From Chrysomallon squamiferum (lineage: Eukaryota > Mollusca > Gastropoda > Neomphalida > Peltospiridae): 40,000 bases of DNA. This document shows positions 31,327-40,000 of this stretch, one piece after another. Position 1 is the first letter of the stretch, and the number at the start of each line of letters is the position of its first letter. Position numbers and translations under genes: made by a program. The stretch covers positions 11,793,288 through 11,833,287 of the forward strand of contig CM022673.1 in assembly GCA_012295275.1 (NCBI GenBank), in the 5' to 3' direction. The notes below the pieces were generated by a model, which saw only the letters and a program-made list of their open reading frames with translations, did no database searches and had not been told where the DNA came from.

Positions 31327-31834
31327 GCAACATCTTTAATAATGCTGTAATAACTAAATATTAAGTACAAAATCATAAATCAATAATCAATAAATAAATT
31401 TAAAGGAAAACAACAACAACAACTAGCATGATACCAAAAACGATGATAATAATAATAATATAAAAAATCATAGTGATGTTTATAAAAACTGAGTAACAAC
31501 GACTACAACAATAACAATAAAATTAACAGTAATAATGATAATAAGGATGATGATAATGCTGACGATGACAACTAAGATGATGATGAAAACGACAACAGCA
31601 GCAATAATAATTTTATCATTCTGTTAAAAATTAATAAATTGTAAACGTAACGTTGTATTCATTTTACTTAGGCTTTGAAACCTTATTGATTTTACTATTA
31701 ATAATTAATATCTCATTTTATTAGCTGTGTCAGATTAAAACGTATTTTTGATGTGAAATAATTAATACACCCTCAGTAACGTCTTAAAATATTATTGTAA
31801 TTATTTTATTATTAGTTATATTGCAGTGTTGTTG

Positions 31835-31837
<3 letters not shown>
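30926..31837. repeat. mixed trinucleotide-rich sequence
   Basis: Degenerate ACT triplets at about 31057-31110, pure (ATT)n at 31264-31325, and AAT/ATG/AAC triplets at about 31440-31610, with AT-rich spacers. No gene features. Confidence 0.85.

Positions 31838-31889
<52 letters not shown>
31838..31889. repeat. (ATT)n microsatellite
   Basis: Pure ATT units, about 17 copies. Confidence 0.97.
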
Positions 31890-31893
<4 letters not shown>

Positions 31894-32366
31894 TTTTTTT
31901 TTAAATGTACTGGTTGAAAATATAAAATTTATATAAACAGTCAAAACTCTACCTTTAAAAACAGTCGTTTAGCTTTAATTTTCTAATATTAAAAAAAAAA
32001 AAAAAAAAAAAGTAGAAAAGCAGTAATAGTAATAGTATTACCAACAATAATTGTATCATTAGTACTTGTTGTAGTAATAATAAGGATGATGACGATGATA
32101 AAAAAAACAATAACAACAGCAATAATAATGATAAAATTAATAATAATAATGATGATGATGATGATGATGATGATAATGATGATCACAGTATTTAAAAAGC
32201 TGAACCAAAATAGAAAAAAAAAATTTGAATATCCAGATTAAAAACACCATTAATGTATACATTTTCATAAATGAATCAAATATAATTAATTTTTATTTTT
32301 CACTTAAAAATATTAATGATTTGACGTTTTATTAAATAGAAAATATGTACCAACGATCATTCAGTA

Positions 32367-32368
<2 letters not shown>
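31890..32368. other. AT-rich spacer with A run and ATG repeats
   Basis: An A run at 31991-32011, AGT/AAT triplets, then (ATG)n at about 32149-32172. No gene recognised. Confidence 0.7.
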
Positions 32369-32420
<52 letters not shown>

Positions 32421-32481
32421 CATCACACTCTCTCACACTCAGTTTCACTCTCCTTCTCCACTCTGTCTCTCACTCTTTTAT

Positions 32482-32514
<33 letters not shown>

Positions 32515-32535
32515 CACCTTCTGTCTCTCTCTTTA
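32369..32535. repeat. (CT)n microsatellite and CT-rich flank
   Basis: Pure (CT)n at 32369-32416, then interrupted CT repeats with a second pure block near 32482-32507. A small hairpin, TCTTCCTG-CATTTT-CAGGAAGA, lies just after at 32575-32596. Confidence 0.95.
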
Positions 32536-32683
32536 CCTCCTTCCCCCTTCTCTGTGGTTTTCACTCTGACACAATCTTCCTGCATTTTCAGGAAGACTTA
32601 ACGTATTTTATTTATATATACGTCGCCTTCTAAAAAAAAATCTACTCTACTCCACTAGCACAACAAACTACGCGCTAAATAGA

Positions 32684-32686
<3 letters not shown>

Positions 32687-32723
<37 letters not shown>
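32687..32723. repeat. A37 homopolymer
   Basis: Uninterrupted A run directly upstream of the CpG-rich island. Confidence 0.97.
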
Positions 32724-32726
<3 letters not shown>

Positions 32727-32729
32727 GTA

Positions 32730-33010
32730 ACAGCGACTAGCAGGCGCTTTGCTTTTCGCTCAATCACGTGACTCTACCAATATAGCCAACATGGCGGTTA
32801 TTTTTAGCTCGTGGATGTAATTCTGGTTAAGATCAATTCTTCAGCTGAGAAAAATCGATGGAGTTATTTTTAGCCCGCGGGATGTGACTTGAAATAAAGA
32901 AGCCCGTCGCGCTGCGAAACACGGATGTTTCGCGTTTTGCACGGTCGTCTCAGAACGCGATCGAAATAAAGACTCGCGTCTCTGACTCAACTACGACGAC
33001 CACTCCGGCA
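32730..33010. promoter_or_regulatory. CpG-rich, promoter-like island
   Basis: About 280 bp, much richer in GC and CpG than the surroundings. In order: TCACGTGA (32764-32771, E-box), GCCAACATGGCGG (32785-32797, YY1-type site), TTATTTTTAGCTCG (32798-32811), ATCGAT (32854-32859) with TTATTTTTAGCCCG (32864-32877), GCGAAAC-ACGGAT-GTTTCGC (32914-32933 hairpin), and GAAATAAAGA twice (32891, 32963). Recurrence at 66 and 72 bp suggests an internal old duplication. YY1 sites of this form often lie at transcription starts. No exon is identifiable, so direction is unknown. Confidence 0.5.
32851..32877 (+). promoter_or_regulatory. composite ATCGAT / MEF2-like motif, copy 3
   Basis: AAAATCGAT, then GGAGT, then TATTTTTAGCCCG. 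It shares TATTTTTAGCCCG exactly with copy 2 at 24386-24398, with a spacer one base shorter. A partial copy without ATCGAT lies 66 bp upstream at 32798. Confidence 0.45.
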
Positions 33011-33182
33011 CTCTTAATTTATATGCAGATATTTCACATGCATCATCATGTCTGAACACTGCACACATTCGTGTCACAGATATTTGCACGTCTAAAAGTA
33101 CATTTGTGATAAATAAAGATAGGACGTTTATTATTATTATTATTCTTTTTAAAAACAAAATATTTTGTTTAATGTTCGTATT

Positions 33183-33217
<35 letters not shown>

Positions 33218-33650
33218 TCTCTGTTTGTTAGTCTGTTTGTACATCTGTCATATATATATATGACAGATATAATATGTATATTCTATATCTATCTATCTAT
33301 TTATTTATCTGTACACATACACACACAAAAGGTATATATATATGTGAGAGAGTGTGTGTGTGTGTGTGTATATATATGGGTGTATGGGTGTAGGGGTAAG
33401 CTAAATATGAGAATATTTTTGTTATTTCTATATTCACTTTCTTATTTATTTTTATATGTTACTAAAGATAGGTATATTAATGTATTTTACATATTTAATT
33501 ATTTCATTTCACATGCATATATATTTATTAATGTTACTTTATTAGCTTTAAGTCTCTCGGCTCATTTGCATACATTTATATATGAAACACGCAAAGGGGA
33601 CAAATGGTAATAAAATAGTGGATGGACAATTGTATATATTTTTAGCGAAT
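33011..33650. other. AT-rich spacer with (TA)n and a palindrome
   Basis: (TA)n at about 33187-33214. A perfect 26-bp palindrome spans 33243-33268: ATCTGTCA, ten bases of TA, TGACAGAT. Short TG repeats follow at 33350-33370. The 116-codon frame at 33260-33610 crosses these repeats and is not credible. Confidence 0.7.
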
Positions 33651-33792
33651 GGTTTTGGAAGAATCCAACTATAATGTACTATTTAATGTCAGAATATGTA
33701 ATTAGATATTTCATTTAAAATTTGTTATTTTTTTTTTTTCGACACTAAATTTAGAAAATATACATTTTCAAAATTAAAAATGGAGCCTTCTG

Positions 33793-33833
<41 letters not shown>

Positions 33834-34137
33834 GGATAATGTTCGTATCTATAATCATACTACGAATAATATTAACTAAAATAGTACTATTAATAGTACT
33901 GAAACTAACAGTAGTAGTTGCAACATCAGTAGTAGCATTGTACTATTAGTAATAGTATTCGTAAAATACTGCAGTAGAAAGAGTACTGTTAGTAAGAGCA
34001 GTACAGCTCATCTACATACTTAGTTCTCTAATCCTACTAATTTCGCTAATGGATTATTGCTTTTCTATTCCTTCTAGAAATATTTGTATTAAATACTTGT
34101 GGAAAAGTGCAGCTATTTTGAAAAGTACAGCATACAT
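33651..34137. other. AT-rich spacer with (ATT)n and AGT triplets
   Basis: Pure (ATT)n at about 33797-33833, then degenerate AGT triplets to about 34000. No gene. Confidence 0.7.
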
Positions 34138-34654
34138 AAAAAAAAAAAAAAAAAAAAATATGGATATACAGAGAGGAGATGAAAAGATAATAAAAATTCA
34201 GAAGAAGAAGAAAAATAAAAAGAATGGAGAAAATTGTAAAGAAATAATTAAAAATGGAATAATTAATTCAAAGAATTGAGAAATAAGGATAAAGAATGAA
34301 CAGATAGGAAGAAGAAGAAGAAGAAAAAGAAGAAAGAAAAGAAAAAACAAAGAAGAAAAAAAAACAAAAGAAGAAAACTAAAAGAATACCAAAAAAAAAA
34401 AAAAAAAAAAAAAAAAAACCGAAAGAAAAACAAAAACAGTAAAAAAGAAGAAAATGAAGAAAAAACGAAAAATGAAGCGAATAGAAAGAAAGCAGAAGAA
34501 AGAAAAAAGAAAGACAATAAAAAGAAACTAAAAAAAAAAAAAAAATGATGCTAAAACTGAAGAAAAAGAAAAAAATGAACTAAAAAAAAAAAAATTAAAA
34601 ATAAAAATAAATAAAGAAAGAAAAAGAAAGTAATAAGCAAACATCGAAAGAGTG

Positions 34655-34689
<35 letters not shown>
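34138..34689. repeat. polypurine (GAA/A-rich) tract
   Basis: It starts with an A run. From 34304 to 34689 the plus strand is almost only A and G, with GAA repeats at 34310-34345 and A runs at 34390-34418 and 34657-34687. A purine strand nearly 400 nt long can form triplex DNA. Lysine-rich and phenylalanine-rich frames are artefacts. Confidence 0.95.
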
Positions 34690-35530
34690 CGTTAAACAAA
34701 ATTGTTTGTTAACAGTATTGCTTTAAGAATCAACGTTGTGTTTATTTCTGTCTTAAACATCCCGTTTTTAGAAAACCATCTCAAAGACTCGCTGATTCCA
34801 GAATCGGAGATTTCACAAAGAAATGTTTATGTGAACACTTGACAGTAATCTTACACAAAGGAGAATGAATGAATTTCTTTATCTGTGCCCACGCCGACTT
34901 TAGGATTAAAGCTGATTATGTTTCTGAAGTTAATGTAAAGGCGCAGATATGTAAAAATAATAACAACAACAATAATAATAATAATGATTAAGAAAACAGA
35001 CAGTGAAAGGAAACGTTCTGAAGTACTAATGTAATCATTGCTTTAAAAATAATTGAAGAAGGTAATTAATTATAAATAATTTATAAAAATTTAAAGAAGT
35101 AACAAAAGCTATAGTTTTGAAAATAATTGACGGAGATAATTAATAATAAATAATTTATCAAAATAGTTTTGTGTTAATTAAGAAAGATTATGTGCACTGT
35201 AAATGTTACTAATTTTTGGGATAATTTTTTGTTTGTTTGTTTTTAATTAATTTTTTTTTTTTTTTTTAAAAAGGACACCTGAAATAATAATAAATAAATT
35301 TATTTTAAGAAAAATCACGCCACTAATTTCATAAATGTATTGAAAATAAATTTAAAAAATATTTTAATTAATTAGTGATAAAAGCAGGCGCTACTAAGAA
35401 CTAATAATAATTTTTTTTAATGATAATTATTTTAAAAATTATAAAACAAAATAAGCAATAATAATAATAATAAAAACATTGGTGTTACTACAAAACAAGC
35501 ATTTTATAACAGTAATGTTTTAACAGCAAC
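34690..35530. other. AT-rich spacer
   Basis: Unique sequence near 34690-34940 passes into very AT-rich DNA. AAAATAATTGA..AGATAATTAAT.AATAAATAATTTAT-like segments repeat near 35047 and 35119, a diverged duplication of about 72 bp. No gene. Confidence 0.55.
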
Positions 35531-35547
35531 GAAAACAATAAAACAAT

Positions 35548-35551
35548 AAAA

Positions 35552-35582
<31 letters not shown>

Positions 35583-35651
35583 GTAAGTAAGGAAGGAAGT
35601 AAGTAAGTAAGTAAATAAATAAATAAATAATAATGATGATAATAATAATAA

Positions 35652-35712
<61 letters not shown>
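35548..35712. repeat. (AAAT)n, (AAGT)n and (AAT)n arrays
   Basis: AAAT units pass to AAGT and GGAA variants and back to AAAT, then pure (AAT)n up to 35708. Confidence 0.97.
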
Positions 35713-35715
<3 letters not shown>

Positions 35716-35909
35716 ATAATGATAATAATAAAGGATTAATTTTTATGACATTTAATAATAATATTTATCAAATAGTAATTAATATTCAAACAGTGGTGTT
35801 GTTGAAAAAAAATTGATATGATGATTTAAATAAAACGTTATCGGTCATAAAAATAATAATTAACAAGCCAATAAAATCTGCGGCAATTAAACAATACTGT
35901 TTTGAATAA
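35713..35909. other. AT-rich spacer
   Basis: No gene features. Confidence 0.5.
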
Positions 35910-36120
35910 TAATGATGATGATGATGATGATGATAATAATATAGTAATAGTAATAATAATAAATAAATCTAATAAAATAGTATTAGTGATATTAGTAGTA
36001 ATGTTAGTAGTGAATTAATACTAATTAATAATATTAACAACAAAACGTCAATAACAATACTTAAGATGATGATGACGATGATGATGATGATAATGAAGAC
36101 AACACAAACGCTACAACAAC
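35910..36120 (+). repeat. dispersed trinucleotide-rich repeat, copy 2
   Basis: Same order of blocks as 30716-30925: ATG/AAT array, AATAAAATAGTATTAGTGAT, TTAGTAGTAATGTTAGTAG, AATATTAACAACAAAACG, TTAAGATGATGATG and CGCTACAACAA. Lengths match to within a few bases. The two copies lie about 5.2 kb apart. Confidence 0.8.
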
Positions 36121-36210
36121 GAAGAAGAAGAAGAAGATATTACTAAAAAAATAAATAATAACATCAACAAAGCCAGCAGCAAGCACAATAATAATAACAA
36201 CAACAACATC

Positions 36211-36296
<86 letters not shown>

Positions 36297-36310
36297 CAAC
36301 AACAACAATA
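36121..36310. repeat. GAA and AAT/AAC arrays
   Basis: A short GAA block, then AAC/AAT, with pure (AAT)n at about 36211-36291. Confidence 0.96.
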
Positions 36311-36750
36311 TCAACAATAACAATATTACTAACTATGGGTAATATATAAAAAAGAACATTTTAATTAATAAAGAAAGATGGTTATGTTCACGATTTTATC
36401 AAACGTTGTGGTATGTATTTTCCTGTAAAATACCTTGTCCCTTACATCGAACTTCCTCTGGAAAAAAACAACAAAAAAACACCCAACGAAATGTTTGATG
36501 TCCAATAGCTGAAAAATTTAATCGATAAACTCCAGCGTCTCTGTTAAAGAAAACAAACTTTAATTAATAGATGGTTTTAAATTTCTTCTTTGAATACTCA
36601 TTAATGACTAAAAAATAAAAAATAAAATAATAATAACAATAATAAAAAATTAGGTTAATTTATAAAAAAATATTTTGTTTTTTTTGTTTAATGCTAAATA
36701 TTTTATAATATCAAAGATTGGACATTATTTATATATTTTTTTATTATTTA
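36311..36750. other. AT-rich spacer
   Basis: Mostly unique, AT-rich. It contains AATCGATAAAC near 36519, like AATCGATAAAC near 8756. No gene. Confidence 0.5.
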
Positions 36751-36812
<62 letters not shown>

Positions 36813-36972
36813 TATCATCATCATCGTCATCCTTACCATCATTATTATTATTATTTATTATTCTTATTGCTGTTGTTGTTGCTGTTGTTATTATGATCCT
36901 CCATCTCCTTCTCCTCCTCATTATCATCATCATCATCATCATCATCATTATTGTTGTTGTTGTAATATTATT
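36751..36972. repeat. ATT/ATC/GTT/CTC array
   Basis: Pure (ATT)n at 36751-36810, then ATC, GTT and CTC triplets with ATC repeats near 36921-36948. Confidence 0.96.
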
Positions 36973-37202
36973 ATTATATTTTCCATGTAAACTCAAATAT
37001 CAATTCGGAGCAAATACCATCTTTTATGACGTCACATAGTAGATATTAATGTTGAAAAGATGGAGAAGTAATATTTTTCATGATGATTGATTCGCTTGTG
37101 TCTTTATATTCTTATACTCAGTAAACAAATATATTCATCTAGGATTTTTTTAATTTTTTTAAATTTTAAATAAATATTTCAGATATTGAAATTTCGGTAA
37201 AA

Positions 37203-37203
<1 letters not shown>
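36973..37203. other. short unique stretch with a CRE palindrome
   Basis: TGACGTCA at 37027-37034 in non-repetitive sequence. No gene. Confidence 0.5.

Positions 37204-37235
<32 letters not shown>
37204..37235. repeat. A32 homopolymer
   Basis: Uninterrupted A run followed by CACCACACGCACACAC. Confidence 0.97.
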
Positions 37236-37236
<1 letters not shown>

Positions 37237-37944
37237 ACCACACGCACACACTCAAAAACAGAAACAGACAAAAAGTATATGTATGAAAAAAAAAAAAATA
37301 AAAAATAAAATAAAATAATCTGAATATTTATATTTCTTATGTAATTGTTATTACTTTATTATCAACAAAAATTGGTATCAAGTTTAACGAATATAAAAAA
37401 AAAATGCGTTGAGGCTCATCATAAAAAATTATATACAGATTATTTTTGTTATCATAAGAAGATTTGAAATTTTAAACAATTAAAATTCAATAAAATTAAT
37501 CAATGAATAAATGATAAAAAAAAAAAATATATATATATTTATATTCTCTTTGATAAAACTGATCATTTGGTTTTATTCTACTTTTGGGGATGCTATAGCT
37601 CAATATATCAAAGATGTTTTTCCCGTTCAAGCCAGTTCTGCACTCAGCAACAGATCGATGCCGTGGTTTATATCACGTGAATGAAAATATTGTCATTAAC
37701 ATAAAGAAACAACAACAACAAAAAAACAGCCCAACAAAACAAACAAAAAATCACATAAAAAACAAGAAAAAAAAGATATATACATACATACATACATATA
37801 TAATAATTAAAAATATATAATAATAAAAACATACAACAAAAACAAAAACCCAGTGATATAATCGATTTGTTCAATAAGATTGTTTTATTCTTTGTCATCT
37901 ATGTTGTAACTGCTAGACATCATATGTCCCAGTATTAAATAGTT
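37236..37944. other. A-rich spacer, nothing recognised
   Basis: A-rich, with short unique sequence at about 37560-37690 that includes TCACGTGA near 37673. No gene features. Confidence 0.55.
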
Positions 37945-39240
37945 TTATTATTAATGTCATATTATATACATCACATTAACTTGAATACGGATTTCACTGT
38001 TAATATTTTTATTAATAATAATTTTAATAATAATATTATACTTCGCATTAACTCGAATACGGATTTCACTATTAATATTTTTATTAATAATAATATTATA
38101 CTTCGCTTTAACTTGAATACGGATTTTACAACTAATAATTTCAATAATATTATACTTCGCTTTAATTTGAATACGGATTTTGCTACTAATAATTTCAGTA
38201 ATAATATATACTTCACATTAACTTGAAAACGGATTTTACTGTTAATAATTTCAATAATAATATACTTCACATTAACTTGAATACAGACTTTACTACTAAT
38301 AATTTCAGTAATATACTTCATATTAATTTGAATACGGATTTTACTTCTAATAATTTTAATTATAATATATACTTCACATTAACTTGAATAGGATTTTAAT
38401 ATTAATAATTTGAATAATAATATATACCTCACATTAACTTGAATACAGATTTTACTATTAATAATTTGAATAATAATATATACTTCACATTAACTTGAAT
38501 ACGGATTTTACTATTAATAATTTGAATAATAATATATACTTCACATTAACTTGAATAGGATTTTAATATTAATCATTTCAATAATAATATATACTTCACA
38601 TTAACTTGAATTCAGATTTTACTATTAATAATTTGAATAATAATATATACTTCACATTAACTTGAATAGGATTTTAATATTAATCATTTCAATAATTTAT
38701 AATAATACAGACTTTACTATTAATAATTTCAGTAATATACTTCATATTAATTTGAATACGGATTTTACTTCTAATAATTTTAATTATAATATATACTTCA
38801 CATTAACTTGAATTCAGATTTTACTATTAATAATTTGAATAATAATATATACTTCACATTAACTTGAATACGGATTTTACTATTAATAATTTGAATAATA
38901 ATATATACTTCACATTAACTTGAATAGGATTTTAATATTAATCATTTCAATAATAATATATACTTCACATTAACTTGAATTCAGATTTTACTATTAATAA
39001 TTTGAATAATAATATATACTTCACATTAACTTGAATACGGATTTTACTATTAATAATTTGAATAATAATATATACTTCACATTAACTTGAATACGGATTT
39101 TATTATTAATAATTTGAATAATAATATATACTTCATATTAACTTGAATAGGATTTTAATATTAATAATTTTATTAATGATATATACTTCACATTAAACTG
39201 AATACGGATTTTACTACAAATAATTTTAATAATTTTACTA
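37945..39240 (+). repeat. 55-bp AT-rich minisatellite, about 23 units
   Basis: The unit is ATAATATATACTTCACATTA, ACTTGAATACGGATTTTACT and ATTAATAATTTGAAT, 55-56 bp. Units fall into classes by the word after TTGAA: TACGGAT, TACAGAT/TTCAGAT and TAGGAT. The first units are the most diverged and shorter. Non-random class order and a 424-bp internal duplication show block exchange. Confidence 0.95.
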
Positions 39241-39680
39241 TATTTATTAATATTAACTGATGATCCCTCTGACTTATTTCCCATTCCAACCAGTACACAA
39301 AGATTCTTTTTTATTTGTTTATTTCATTTCATTTTATTTTATTTATTTTTTTATTTTTTTATTTTTTTCTCTCTATGGGAGGTATAAAAAAATAATCTCT
39401 CTCTTCTAAAGTAGAAAATGAAATAGATAACAACATATTCTCACTCGTATCATAAATACACCACAACGCCATATGTACGAAATTGACCAGCCGTCAATAT
39501 TAAAATATACCGAGCAATGCAAAAGGACATATTGACTGATTCATTCACGACAGAACCACATAACATAGCAGCGGATTGTTTCAATATTACACATTTTTTG
39601 TTTACTCTGCAGATTGTTCTGGAAGGATATGAATGGTTATTTGTTTAACAGTGGATTTTTGATGGTATTACAACTAGGCT
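39241..39680. other. unique spacer
   Basis: T-rich TTTATTTT stretch to 39368, then about 300 bp of unique sequence without recognisable gene, RNA or motif cluster. Confidence 0.55.
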
Positions 39681-39860
39681 GTGATATATGTATATGTGTG
39701 TGTATGTATGTATGTATGTATGTATGTATGTATGTATGTATGTATGTATGTATGTATGTATGTATGTATGTGTGTGTGTGTCTGTCTGTCTGTGTATATA
39801 TAAATATATGTATGTGTGTGTATAAATACATGTATATATGTGTGTATGTATGTATACAAG
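39681..39860. repeat. (TATG)n array with TG/TCTG variants
   Basis: Pure (TATG)n at 39702-39770, then TG, TCTG and TGTA variants. Overlapping frames on both strands are artefacts. Confidence 0.97.
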
Positions 39861-40000
39861 TGCGTGTGTATGTTTTTATGTGTGTATCTATGACACAAAC
39901 AAAAAAATAATTCGCTTTCGTTGAAAACATTATCTAAGAAGAAGAAACTAATGTTTTATTTAATGCTCATTTAAGCATCTTATTTATTCATCTGTTATAC
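39861..40000. other. AT-rich end of window
   Basis: No feature recognised. Confidence 0.5.

Noticed and set aside
32791-32820. Short frame MAVIFSSWM starting inside the YY1-type site
   Set aside because: Only nine codons; the ATG is part of the ATGGCGG motif.

Overview
The window looks like eukaryotic, animal nuclear DNA that is non-coding from end to end. It is AT-rich and packed with microsatellites (TATC, TATG, ATT, AAC, ATG, AGT, TC, TG, A/T runs) and AT-rich minisatellites. I find no convincing multi-exon gene, tRNA, rRNA or transposase. The microsatellite spectrum, the long gene-free stretch and a probable SINE recall cephalopod mollusc (octopus-like) DNA. That assignment is an inference from texture only; the window may be intergenic or lie inside a large intron.

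Layout. 1-2700: two (CT)n blocks around short unique islands, one of which (739-942) has a dense set of transcription-factor-like motifs. 2760-4915: C-poor satellite with 5-bp and about 35-bp periods. 5681-6812: TATG array and a 60-85 bp minisatellite. 7020-7557: island with a CRE/RFX motif module, a strong 3' splice-site-like sequence, a short open frame and AATAAA. 7560-14250: mostly tetra- and trinucleotide arrays in AT-rich DNA. 14250-15200: 39-bp minisatellite and a unique island. 15735-16380: old 298-bp tandem duplication with a hairpin insertion in one copy. 16590-17520: unique island with a perfect hairpin. 17650-20470: microsatellites. 20690-22640: 45-bp minisatellite. 22640-24800: the largest GC-richer island, with CRE-like sites. 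24800-27850: TG/CA arrays, two related SINE-like copies and a degenerate minisatellite. 28690-29040: small island. 29280-32200: trinucleotide arrays. 32730-33010: CpG-rich, promoter-like island. 34304-34689: polypurine tract. 35540-37235: AAT/ATG arrays. 37945-39240: 55-bp minisatellite. 39700-39770: TATG array.

The most interesting material is non-coding. (i) A composite motif, ATCGAT plus 5-6 nt plus TATTTT(TA)GCCCG-like, occurs at 1-28, 24371-24398 and 32851-32877, each time in or at the edge of non-repetitive sequence. (ii) CRE and RFX (X-box) motifs are arranged in similar ways at 898-942 and 7020-7073. (iii) Perfect TGACGTCA palindromes are over-represented, and a shared ACGTCACAGC word occurs three times within 500 bp. 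(iv) A 79-bp foldback sequence appears to have inserted into one copy of an older tandem duplication. (v) Two arrays show higher-order structure: a 90-bp dimer in the 45-bp array and a 424-bp duplication in the 55-bp array. Long open frames in the window are by-products of repeats and I do not annotate them as genes.
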